A stretch of 54,292 bases of DNA, taken from positions 1 through 54,292 of IMG/VR virus record IMGVR_UViG_3300004770_000016. One strand, given 5' to 3'. Origin of the DNA: a virus. Within the stretch, counting starts at the first letter, position 1; the number at the start of each line of letters is the position of its first letter. Shown here piece by piece: positions 26,424 to 34,135 of this stretch. Under the pieces are notes generated by a model. That model saw nothing but the letters and a program-made list of their open reading frames with translations, ran no database searches and was not told where the DNA came from. Made by a program: the position numbers and the translations under genes.

Positions 26424-27408
26424 CCAGTTTCTCCAATTTTTTCTTCTGTAGCTCTATTTTTATCTTGTTTGTCTCTCGATAATGCAATATCGTGGCTAGG
26501 GTGTAGAGTTTACCATAGCGCAGCACTGCATCAGCTACATCTTTGATATCATCTGCCCAGGGAGGAAAACTCATGCTCCACCCATTATCAATCGCTGATT
26601 TCAACAGCTTGGCACCAGGTCGATCTCGATCAGGAACTACAATAACCGGTTTGCCTGTAGAGTTGATACGCGCACATTGAACCTCGTTGGGTTCATTTGT
26701 CATGATGGCTACTCCACCTATGGCTATGGCATCAAACTGTCCTTCCACTACGATTAGATATTTTCTATCCCAATGCTGTGCATCTAAATTAAACACATAA
26801 CCGGGTTGACTCTTGGTCAGATATCTAGGTCGTCCATTGTTTATTTTACGTGCCGTCCATCCTACTACTTTTTTGTCATGATAAAATGGAATGATCACGC
26901 GATCCTGATATCCGGCACAATCACTCCAATGCCAATCGTAATCATCCAATGTCAATCCTCTAGACAGTATGTATTCCACAATGTTTGCCAACCGAGAGTC
27001 CGGTTCTTGTATGGATAGCCATTGCATGATGCTTTGACATTTGCCAGGCAATGCTTCTTCGTGCAGCTCAAAATTTAACGCTTTGTTGTCAAGCGGAGAT
27101 GTGTCTTTGTCTTTTAACGCATCTAAAATCAGTCGATTAATTTCTGTTTCGGGTAACCCTAACCAGCGCAATAGATCTTTGGTATTTTTACCTACCAGTT
27201 TACCGGGTTTCCATCCTGCTTTGAAACCGCAGTTGAAGCAATGCCATACAAAGCCCTCCCCTTCAAACAGTATGCCGCCACGTTGTCTAGTGTCTTGTGA
27301 TTCGCCCTTGTGCACACAGCATGGAGCATTGAAGCTGATCCATCCGCCGCTGGTAGTTTTTCTTTTGGGCGGCAGCAGAGCACGCAACGTTTCTTGTATG
27401 AGACTCAT
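26413..27408 (-). CDS. 61: DNA primase, gp61 type
   Basis: 331 residues (T4 gp61 has 342). An N-terminal zinc site is built from C30, H33, C57 and C60 (WISFNAPCCVHKGE; WHCFNCGFKAGW). A TOPRIM core follows: KYLIVVEGQFDAIAIGGVA with the catalytic Glu, and VIVVPDRDRPGAKLL supplying the DxD pair. It synthesises RNA primers on the lagging strand and binds the gp41 helicase. It is the first gene of the gp61-gp41 pair; its 3' end overlaps the helicase start by 11 bp. Confidence 0.95.
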   Translation of the reverse strand: MSLIQETLRALLPPKRKTTSGGWISFNAPCCVHKGESQDTRQRGGILFEGEGFVWHCFNCGFKAGWKPGKLVGKNTKDLLRWLGLPETEINRLILDALKDKDTSPLDNKALNFELHEEALPGKCQSIMQWLSIQEPDSRLANIVEYILSRGLTLDDYDWHWSDCAGYQDRVIIPFYHDKKVVGWTARKINNGRPRYLTKSQPGYVFNLDAQHWDRKYLIVVEGQFDAIAIGGVAIMTNEPNEVQCARINSTGKPVIVVPDRDRPGAKLLKSAIDNGWSMSFPPWADDIKDVADAVLRYGKLYTLATILHYRETNKIKIELQKKKLEKLDDK

Positions 27409-27417
27409 ACATTGATT

Positions 27418-28293
27418 TTAACTTCTATACAGTATTTGATCAACCGATCCGGCATAGGCAAGATTCTGTGCAGCAAATGTGTTGTTGTAGATATTGTTGG
27501 ATTGTGTCACCGGATTGATAGCTGGAATATAGCGTACTCGAATGTAGGAAAATAATCCGTTAAAATTTGTGTAATCAATCCCGCTAAATCCATTGTAGGA
27601 TTTACTGCTGATCACTGCATAGTTGCCAAAAGTATTTGGGTTATTTTCCAATGTGCCTTCGATGACAACAGTTCCTTTGTAATTGGTCATGTAAACGGCC
27701 ACAGTTTGCAGCGCAGTGTTGGATTTAAATTGGGGACTGGCATACAAATTGCCTGAGTAATAGTTCCATGCTCTCGCTGTTTGATCAGCGTTGAAAAATG
27801 TTTGGAATTGACAAGCCAACACCTGTTGACTGGGTATTAGTGTGGGATAGAGATCATGTTTTACTTCCACCGTGCCGGCCACATCATAATAGGTGTTAGC
27901 GTATGCAGGCACATAACTGCCGTCGGCCGGATCTAGTGCTTTAATCCCTATTTGATAATACACACTTTCCAATGCTTCTAGATCGCTTTCGTAAAATGTC
28001 ACTTGCCCAAGTCCTCGCAACGAAGCAGTGGTTCCGTTATCTAGGATTGTTACGGGTTTTTGTATCAGTGTGCGTTGATCAGTGGCATCGAACAGTACCA
28101 TAACAAATGTTCCCGTAGAAACATTCAATAGCTTTTGATCACTGTTTTTGAATTGTATCTGTATGGTGTTTTTTACACCTTTCTGCAGTTTTAAATCGCG
28201 TTGGTACATAACCTGATAGATCCTATTATTGTTGTCGTCCAAATCTAAAACAACTTGATATACATTTGGATATAAATAAACTGGTAATTTCAT
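27418..28293 (-). CDS. Virion structural protein with BppU-like N-terminal domain
   Basis: 291 residues, almost all beta strand. Residues ~30-140 contain LKLQKGVKNTIQIQFKNSDQ, then TFVMVLFDATDQRTLIQKPV and a following segment resembling phage baseplate upper protein N-termini. The C-terminal half is rich in Tyr/Asn/Ser like tail-fibre or head-decoration proteins. I recall similar proteins in aquatic T4-like phages annotated only as virion proteins. An AATAAATA late box ends 6 nt before the ATG. It lies in the replication block, so its class is judged by promoter and fold. Confidence 0.65.
   Translation of the reverse strand: MKLPVYLYPNVYQVVLDLDDNNNRIYQVMYQRDLKLQKGVKNTIQIQFKNSDQKLLNVSTGTFVMVLFDATDQRTLIQKPVTILDNGTTASLRGLGQVTFYESDLEALESVYYQIGIKALDPADGSYVPAYANTYYDVAGTVEVKHDLYPTLIPSQQVLACQFQTFFNADQTARAWNYYSGNLYASPQFKSNTALQTVAVYMTNYKGTVVIEGTLENNPNTFGNYAVISSKSYNGFSGIDYTNFNGLFSYIRVRYIPAINPVTQSNNIYNNTFAAQNLAYAGSVDQILYRS
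28271..28278 (+). promoter_or_regulatory. Perfect T4 late promoter box TATAAATA
   Basis: Plus strand, 36 nt before the ATG at 28315, inside the 5' end of the divergent gene's coding region. No Shine-Dalgarno follows. Confidence 0.5.
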
Positions 28294-28299
28294 ATTATG

Positions 28300-28307
28300 T
28301 ATTTATT
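28300..28307 (-). promoter_or_regulatory. Late promoter box, near-leaderless arrangement
   Basis: AATAAATA with 6 nt to the ATG at 28293; no Shine-Dalgarno. Confidence 0.6.
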
Positions 28308-28314
28308 GCAATCA

Positions 28315-28698
28315 ATGACAACAAAAATCGACTTTCAAAAGAATTTTCCCTTTATCACCTGTATCAAATCAAATGATGTAGAATATGTAGGTATCATCAT
28401 CAATTTAAATAGTCATGTGACCAGTCTCTATGATTTTGGCATTATCAAAACCGATACAGAAAAAAGCAAATTCTTAGAATTGGGTGACGTCTGGTGGTGG
28501 GAAAGCAATCGCAAAATACCTATCAATATTTTTCTCAAAAAAGACATGATCATATTTAGAAATTATATCAAAACTTTCAATTCCAAGGATGTGGAAATAC
28601 TTTTTGGACCCGTGGTCAATCTGGATGAGATTTCGGAAAAACGGGTAAAAAGAAAATCCATACAATTGGTACGCGCTCCAAAAAAATCCAAAGACTAA
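28315..28698 (+). CDS. Conserved T4-like phage protein of unknown function
   Basis: 127 residues from ATG 28315 (an in-frame ATG at 28297 is possible; neither has a Shine-Dalgarno). The body NFPFITCIKSNDVEYVGIII, then a GDVWWWESNRKIPINIFLKK motif and TFNSKDVEILFGPVVNLDEI, matches a protein I recall as conserved in marine T4-like phages. Small alpha/beta fold, basic C-terminus (KRKSIQLVRAPKKSKD). It is the only plus-strand gene within the replication block and converges on the mini-DnaE gene, with a 4-bp overlap. Confidence 0.65.
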   Translation: MTTKIDFQKNFPFITCIKSNDVEYVGIIINLNSHVTSLYDFGIIKTDTEKSKFLELGDVWWWESNRKIPINIFLKKDMIIFRNYIKTFNSKDVEILFGPVVNLDEISEKRVKRKSIQLVRAPKKSKD

Positions 28699-29264
28699 TA
28701 GTTTTCACAGATAAGATTCATCTGCACAGCCACTAACATCGCATAGCTGATAGCGTGAGCCTTTTTAAAAGCATAATCTTCGCCCTCAGACTTTGTCCAT
28801 ATCTCGTTCATCACTGTAGTCCAGTCTTTCCCAATCAAATAACGTTTCGCGGGGCGTATCATCGCTAGGACCGCAGCTAACTGTTCCACGGAAGTTGGGC
28901 AAGTCATCCTCAGTACATCCCCATGCCCCCTTAAATGAAATAGTAGATTTACAAACTCGTCTTGAAGTAAAAGCTCCCATAATGGCTCCTTGTTCATTAA
29001 TTCAATTAAATGTTGTTCGCTTTTGATATCTTTATAAACACCCACATTTAAAAAATCCAGCTTGAAATAGCCTCGACTTTCTGCAGTTTTATAATCAATT
29101 GCCGCAATATTACTTATTGGGTTTACAGGAATTTTCTGTAGGTATATTCCGGTACTGTGTTTTTTATATTCGCCGCGTTCTATGCGCGAAGCTGCGATAT
29201 GAGGAATCTTTGATAAAATATCTTCTCTATTGGCAAAATCAATGTCAACATCTGACTGTATCAT
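28695..29264 (-). CDS. Miniature DnaE-like (family C polymerase palm) protein
   Basis: 189 residues. Compared by eye with bacterial DnaE: SDVDIDFANRE (residues 4-14) aligns with PDFDVDF, carrying the first two catalytic Asp; GYFKLDFLNVGVY (65-77, D70) aligns with KFDFLGL, the third Asp; TSVEQLAAVLAMIRPAKR aligns with the FEDIIALVALYRPGP region; YAFKKAHAISYAMLV (164-178) aligns with FNKSHSAAYALVSYQ. DnaE is over 1000 residues; PHP, thumb and beta-binding domains are absent here. Activity is unproven. Coupled by ATGA to the zinc-finger gene, in an operon headed by a gp62-like gene. Confidence 0.65.
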   Translation of the reverse strand: MIQSDVDIDFANREDILSKIPHIAASRIERGEYKKHSTGIYLQKIPVNPISNIAAIDYKTAESRGYFKLDFLNVGVYKDIKSEQHLIELMNKEPLWELLLQDEFVNLLFHLRGHGDVLRMTCPTSVEQLAAVLAMIRPAKRYLIGKDWTTVMNEIWTKSEGEDYAFKKAHAISYAMLVAVQMNLICENY

Positions 29265-29956
29265 TCTATTCCCGCTTCTTTACAAATCTCTTTGACAAGA
29301 CCAACGTCTGCTGGGGCGTTTTTAAATCGCTTGAGCCAATGAGTAACATCAAAGGCTGGAGCAATTAATTCCAACTGTTCGTCACTGAAACCTTCTACCA
29401 TGGCTTTTCCGCTTTTGGAGTTTAGTATCAACCAAGCAGAAATTTTACCGTTTCTTATATCATGCACTGCACGATTATGATTCACATAATTAAAATAATG
29501 ATTAAACTGTGCTTGACTTATATCAGCCCATTCCATCATGGTCTGAAGTGATCTTTGCACCGCAGCCTCAACTGGTTCAGTTTTCAGTGTTTCATAGAGA
29601 TAAGCTTCGTACAGTGCGTCTCTGCACCAATGATCCAGCTTGACTCCACTTTTGATCACGAAGTCAATAAATTTTTCCGGATATAGCGGATTGACATTGT
29701 TTAGGAAACTTCCAAACTTTACAAAAGCATTGTAAAAAGAACTCTTGCAAAAATCTTCATAAGATTTAGTTGTTCTAGAGTTTTGAGTCAGCTGATAGAA
29801 TCTATTATAGGCCATGAATCCTGTACGGACTCTTTTTTCGTCTTTTTGTAATGCTCTTCGTTTGTTTTCGCACATGTGGCTAAATAAAGTACGGGATTGC
29901 ATAAATTTCTTCCCACAATGCGAGCAGGTAAAGGGCTGATCAGCTAAATCAATCAC
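29261..29956 (-). CDS. C2H2/C2HC zinc-finger phage protein
   Basis: 231 residues from GTG 29956, which overlaps the upstream stop as GTGA. An N-terminal finger with C11, C14, H27, C29 (PFTCSHCGKKFMQSRTLFSH, then MCENKRR) is followed by a helical body with GFMAYNRFYQLTQ, LYPEKFIDFVIKSGVKLDHW and a C-terminal THWLKRFKNAPADVGLVKEI. Similar proteins occur in marine T4-like phages as I remember. The likely role is DNA or protein binding in replication, given its position between a gp62-like gene and the mini-DnaE gene. Confidence 0.7.
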   Translation of the reverse strand: MIDLADQPFTCSHCGKKFMQSRTLFSHMCENKRRALQKDEKRVRTGFMAYNRFYQLTQNSRTTKSYEDFCKSSFYNAFVKFGSFLNNVNPLYPEKFIDFVIKSGVKLDHWCRDALYEAYLYETLKTEPVEAAVQRSLQTMMEWADISQAQFNHYFNYVNHNRAVHDIRNGKISAWLILNSKSGKAMVEGFSDEQLELIAPAFDVTHWLKRFKNAPADVGLVKEICKEAGIE

Positions 29957-30129
29957 TCTTGTAAGGTCCCGTTTATTTTTCTAGCGAGATTGCTGGCAAA
30001 CCGAATTAAACTTTCATGAGATGAAAATTTTCCTTCAACATATAATTTAATATTATTATTATCGATGCCTGTTTCTATATAAACCTTTCCATCATGAGAA
30101 ACCCCAGTGGTCCAAACTTCTTGTATCAT
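29953..30129 (-). CDS. Small conserved protein, 58 aa
   Basis: 58 residues: MIQEVWTTGVSHDGKVYIET, GIDNNNIKLYVEGKF, and a helix HESLIRFASNLARKINGTL. Too short to stand out as an ORF, but it fits exactly: ATG overlaps the previous stop (ATGA) and its TGA overlaps the next GTG (GTGA). Beta-hairpin plus helix fold likely. Not recognised; coupling implies a stoichiometric partner of its neighbours. Confidence 0.65.
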   Translation of the reverse strand: MIQEVWTTGVSHDGKVYIETGIDNNNIKLYVEGKFSSHESLIRFASNLARKINGTLQE

Positions 30130-30581
30130 TCGTATTCCTTCCTTTGTTTTTTATCAAACCCCATTTTATCAAATAGTTCTTTGATATCTTCTTTGGTCAT
30201 CATACCGGACAACAATTTAATCTCATTCATTTTCATTGCAGGATACAGTTCTGCTATCAGTCGTTTAATTTTTTGTGCTTTTTCTTTTTTACCTGCAGCG
30301 AGATACTGATGATACATCCGCGTACCTACACCGACACCTGCAAATAGCTTCCAGAGCAATGCTTTATGATGTTTGCTCAGTACCCAATGATGTTTATTAA
30401 CCAGTTCATTGGTTCTTTCAAGATACCATTCCTGTATATCATGATCTCCTTTGACATTGCTAGTATAACGCATCAAAATAAAAGGACTAAAGGATTTTTT
30501 TTCGTCAGCGGTAAGATTATCATAGAAATTATAATTTCTCAAATCTACTGCTGTCAATTCCTTCTTGATATCAAGCGCCAT
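30126..30581 (-). CDS. 62: gp62-like clamp loader small subunit (tentative)
   Basis: 151 residues, helical. The pattern FSPFILMRYTSNVKGDHDIQ, ERTNELVNKHHWVLSKHHKA, then AAGKKEKAQKIKRLIAELYP and NEIKLLSGMMTKEDIKELF follows the layout I recall for gp62 of marine T4-like phages (aromatic/acid start, N-x-HH midsection, basic RxK motif, C-terminal gxSxxka/LLS helix). T4 gp62 is 187 residues and not obviously alignable. The partner gp44 and clamp gp45 are not in the window. First gene of a coupled four-gene operon; AAGAAAATGG precedes the ATG. Confidence 0.5.
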   Translation of the reverse strand: MALDIKKELTAVDLRNYNFYDNLTADEKKSFSPFILMRYTSNVKGDHDIQEWYLERTNELVNKHHWVLSKHHKALLWKLFAGVGVGTRMYHQYLAAGKKEKAQKIKRLIAELYPAMKMNEIKLLSGMMTKEDIKELFDKMGFDKKQRKEYE

Positions 30582-30614
30582 TTTCTTTTCCTAGATAATA
30601 TAATATTTTTGATT

Positions 30615-32147
30615 TCACTTATTTTTTTGATCAATAAACCTGGCAATTTCTTTTTTATAAACTTCAGTTTCTTTCTTATAAATTTGTTGAGCAAAATTAG
30701 TATCAAGTGTACACATTGTTGCGGAATTTGGAGTATAAAATAACATATTTGATATTAAATAATTGTGATTGCCTCTATATAGCATGGTGTCAAAAATCCA
30801 GTTATCTCCATATCCAATTTTTAAATCATCTGGAATATTAACCCAATCCTGTTTAAATAGAAACATGAGGCATCCAAACCCAAATCCATTTTGTCCATTA
30901 TAATAATCAATATCAATCGATCCGTCAACAAAAGAAGTGTGGGCATCTAGTCCAAAGATTTTATTTGGTTCGAGATATTCATAGATCTTGTTAATTAGTT
31001 TAAGATCAAAAATAAGATCATCATTTAAAATGCAAATCCTATCATATCTACTGTTTTTAACTCCAAAATTCCATGCTGGATTAACAAATGTATTCTGATC
31101 AAAATTGTAGAGAGATATTTTATCGTTATCCAACACGCTGTGCGCAGGAGTGTCTGCAACTGCATTATTAATTATTAGCACCTCTCCAATTAGCGGTATC
31201 TTTGTTAATTCAGATACAAAATTTAGAAATGGTTTGAACTTCCACATCGTGGGCACAATAACAGTAATTTTAGAATCAAAATTATAAACGCTATCAACAA
31301 CTTTTGACGGTTTATGAGAAATTAATTTAGGTAAATGGTCTACAGCTTGGGAGTGAAAACATTTTAAAAAATCCAACGGAAATAAGGAAATATCCACTAA
31401 TTCAAATTGATCGCCGCTTCTTTCAAATAAATCTTTATTGTTTTCAATTTGTCTTTTAATATGTTCAGGATTCTTAAAATAATCGTTGTTGAATTCTTGA
31501 TGAGCAAAATTTTCAATCTTGTCTATAATATGCTTGACATTTCCAAAGTAACTGAGATGCCATCCGGCATTTTTTATATGAGGAATTTGATATCGATTAT
31601 TTCTAAACCATTGTGCCGTTTTTTCTTTGATTAATCCTGCTTTAGAAAATATTGTTCCTACCCAAACATTGAGATTTCTATGTGTTAAATCATAATAAAA
31701 AAATTCCTGTAATAATGCACCGTAGGCAAATCCAAGTTGAGCATGCAAATCTGAATAAATCGATTTGATGACATCTTTGTTTGGGATCTCGTCAGCATCG
31801 CTTATTAACACAAGATCATCATCGCCTATTTGATTTACAAATGCAGTGATGTGATTTCGCTGAAGATTTTCAACTATCCAAAATGGAGAGTTTTCGCCGT
31901 GGTTTTCATGATGATCAAAATCCAATTTGTGGATTGAATTATCAAAAATATAAGGAAAATAAATTATTTTATCTTTGTATTTTGAATATCTTTGCTCATT
32001 CTCTAAAAAATAAAAAGGCTTTGGTTTACCCGAATGAGTGATGTTGGATTCAACAATAACAAAATAATCCACAGTATCATGAAGATATTTTATCCTAGAT
32101 TCTAAAATATCCAATTCATTAAAAAATATAAATGTATCGTATATCAT
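30615..32147 (-). CDS. Bifunctional glycosyltransferase: GT17-like plus GT2-like
   Basis: 510 residues. Residues 1-~275 follow the GT17 plan: MIYDTFIFFNELDILESRIK, then YFVIVESNITHSGKPKPFYF, DDDLVLISDADEIPNKDVIK (DAD metal site) and a NAGWHLSYFGNVKHI segment. From ~290 a second domain begins: ITVIVPTMWKFKPFLNFVSE, then NPAWNFGVKNSRYDRICILN with a DD pair and GYGDNWIFDTMLYRG. The fusion could build two linkages of a phage-directed glycan on DNA, virion or cell surface; the acceptor is unknown. Very AT-rich compared with neighbours. Starts in operon context after 32151. Confidence 0.8.
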   Translation of the reverse strand: MIYDTFIFFNELDILESRIKYLHDTVDYFVIVESNITHSGKPKPFYFLENEQRYSKYKDKIIYFPYIFDNSIHKLDFDHHENHGENSPFWIVENLQRNHITAFVNQIGDDDLVLISDADEIPNKDVIKSIYSDLHAQLGFAYGALLQEFFYYDLTHRNLNVWVGTIFSKAGLIKEKTAQWFRNNRYQIPHIKNAGWHLSYFGNVKHIIDKIENFAHQEFNNDYFKNPEHIKRQIENNKDLFERSGDQFELVDISLFPLDFLKCFHSQAVDHLPKLISHKPSKVVDSVYNFDSKITVIVPTMWKFKPFLNFVSELTKIPLIGEVLIINNAVADTPAHSVLDNDKISLYNFDQNTFVNPAWNFGVKNSRYDRICILNDDLIFDLKLINKIYEYLEPNKIFGLDAHTSFVDGSIDIDYYNGQNGFGFGCLMFLFKQDWVNIPDDLKIGYGDNWIFDTMLYRGNHNYLISNMLFYTPNSATMCTLDTNFAQQIYKKETEVYKKEIARFIDQKNK

Positions 32148-32150
32148 GTA

Positions 32151-32654
32151 TTACCAACACTTTGTATAATCTAACAATTCACTTTGTCGGCTCACTTCTT
32201 TGACAAAATATGCGCAGATGGGCTTATTGCCTTTGTGTAAGGGTGTGGTCAGCAACTGCCCAGTTTTAATTTTGGGAAAATACCACTTGACATCTTGATA
32301 GACATTGACTATGTCAATGTCTAAAAATTCCGGTCTAAAAGAACTCAAGGGATTGAAACAGAATGTTTTAAATCCTCGATCATTTAAACTGGTCAACGGA
32401 AGCACCTCCATGTCCGGACCTTCAGGATCTCCTACCACTGTGCACCAGTCCAAGGGCATGTTAATTTCATAAGGACCAATTTGTAATACCGCTGCTGGCG
32501 CGGTAAAACTTTCTAGGAAAATCAATGGAATAAAGAAGTAATCGGTATTTGATGGGTCACTGTTATCCATGACCGAAAATCTCATGTTTTCGTCCACTTC
32601 CTCGGGAAGATCATTTAAAAAAAATGTCTGATTTTGTAATGTAAGTATCTGCAT
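32151..32654 (-). CDS. Conserved protein encoded after uvsW, 167 aa
   Basis: 167 residues, beta-rich: MQILTLQNQTFFLNDLPEEV, TDYFFIPLIFLESFTAPAAV, CTVVGDPEGPDMEVLPLTSL and a C-terminal VKEVSRQSELLDYTKCW. I recall the pattern IYEINMPLDWCTVVGDPEG in other T4-like phages beside uvsW, annotated as hypothetical. The start overlaps the uvsW stop by one base (TAATG type). Function unknown; position suggests recombination or late regulation. Confidence 0.7.
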   Translation of the reverse strand: MQILTLQNQTFFLNDLPEEVDENMRFSVMDNSDPSNTDYFFIPLIFLESFTAPAAVLQIGPYEINMPLDWCTVVGDPEGPDMEVLPLTSLNDRGFKTFCFNPLSSFRPEFLDIDIVNVYQDVKWYFPKIKTGQLLTTPLHKGNKPICAYFVKEVSRQSELLDYTKCW

Positions 32655-34132
32655 TATTGATATTTCACCTTGTCAATTGTAAAAGGATATTGTGCGTCTC
32701 GATAAAAACGTTTCCTTTCTGTTAAATGTCGTTTGGCATACTTACTGGCTGCTGTAATATCCCAAATTTGAACAAAATCTTTGTCGTCGGCTTTGCGTAT
32801 ACCGCGTCCGATGCTTTGAATAACACGTACAAAACTTTTACCTGGTTCGATCAAGACCAAATTAAAAATTCTAGGTATATTGATGCCCACAGCAGCCACT
32901 CCATAGGTGGCAACGATAATTTTGTTATCAGAAGTTTTAATTTCATCGTATTCTTCTTTTCTATCTTTGGTTTTGACTGCACCGGAAACAAACGCTACCT
33001 CTTGGCCTGTCAATGCTGTGAGATTTTCTTTAATCATATTTCCGCAATCAATGCGATCGACCAACACCAATGTATTTCCTGTATTTGCTATTCCGGAAAT
33101 TATTTTGGAAATGAATTCAACACGTTCTTGACTTGTGACCAAATATTTCAATTCTTCTTGATAATTGCTAAACGCTTTCCACTCACTTGTTTGAACTATA
33201 TTTACATGACATTGACTCAATATACCTTTTTGTTGTAATTCATGAGCACTGACACGACCTACTACGTCACCTAATGACACACGTATATTTTGAAAATTTA
33301 TTTCTTCCTTGGGAACCGTTCCGGTCAATCCCCAACGTATGGGAGTATTTCTTAGATTATGTGTCAACAATTTCTTAAGTACATCAGCTTTGGCCATGTG
33401 TACCTCGTCAACTATGATGGTATTAACATTTTCAAGAAATTCTGCCAGAGTCAATAACTCATCGCTGTTTTCAAAGTTTTTACTTTTTTTATCCAGGATA
33501 TTGAGACTTTGCCAGGTGCAAATTGTGTGCGTTTTATTAAGATCTTTTCTATCTCCATAGTAGACGCCAACATCCAATCCCACATTGATAAAATCTTCTT
33601 CGGTTTGTTCAACTAGACTTTTGTTAGGAACTATAGTGATAGTGCGTCCATATTTTTCACAAATCTTGCTCAAGGTAGCGGTCATGATGGTTTTGCCTGC
33701 TCCTGTGGCCACCTCTTGTAGTGATTGTGGATTGTTGAGAAAATTATTTACAACTTCCACTTGATCACTACGCAATCTAATGGGTTCTCCTTCAAAACGG
33801 TGACCTTTAGGCCACCTACTGTCTCCCCAAAAATCTTCATTGATCTGATCAAACTCCAATGCAGGGCTTGTTCTTAAATCTTCAACCTCCACATAATAAT
33901 TATATTTTTCTAGTTCAAGTAAAACAGGTTCCAGCATTGCTAGATAAGTGGTTCCGCCAATGCCAAAAAAACTTACGGATCCATCCCATCGACCTAGCTG
34001 ATAGGATGGCCTATATCTTGCTGTGGGGTCTTCATATTTGAATTTTTTAGTCAAAGCTTTGCGAGTATCTAGATCAAGCCCGTCAATCTTGATATTAACC
34101 TCGTCTTTGATTATGATTTTACAGCTGGCCAA
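32654..34132 (-). CDS. uvsW: UvsW-type SF2 helicase
   Basis: 492 residues (T4 UvsW 587 including split variants; this size is typical of marine relatives). Walker A ATGAGKT at 142-148, DEVH box at 242-245 in NTIIVDEVHMAKADVLKKLL, motif III WGLTGTVPKE, and motif VI VIQSIGRGIRKADD. An N-terminal double-strand-binding domain (TARYRPSYQLGRWDGSVSFF) is present. It acts in branch migration, fork regression and R-loop removal, switching origin-dependent to recombination-dependent replication. Followed by a 1-bp overlapping gene. Confidence 0.95.
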   Translation of the reverse strand: MASCKIIIKDEVNIKIDGLDLDTRKALTKKFKYEDPTARYRPSYQLGRWDGSVSFFGIGGTTYLAMLEPVLLELEKYNYYVEVEDLRTSPALEFDQINEDFWGDSRWPKGHRFEGEPIRLRSDQVEVVNNFLNNPQSLQEVATGAGKTIMTATLSKICEKYGRTITIVPNKSLVEQTEEDFINVGLDVGVYYGDRKDLNKTHTICTWQSLNILDKKSKNFENSDELLTLAEFLENVNTIIVDEVHMAKADVLKKLLTHNLRNTPIRWGLTGTVPKEEINFQNIRVSLGDVVGRVSAHELQQKGILSQCHVNIVQTSEWKAFSNYQEELKYLVTSQERVEFISKIISGIANTGNTLVLVDRIDCGNMIKENLTALTGQEVAFVSGAVKTKDRKEEYDEIKTSDNKIIVATYGVAAVGINIPRIFNLVLIEPGKSFVRVIQSIGRGIRKADDKDFVQIWDITAASKYAKRHLTERKRFYRDAQYPFTIDKVKYQ

Positions 34133-34135
34133 TTT

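Noticed and set aside
32726-33238. 170-codon plus-strand frame
   Set aside because: Antisense of uvsW, which is unmistakable.
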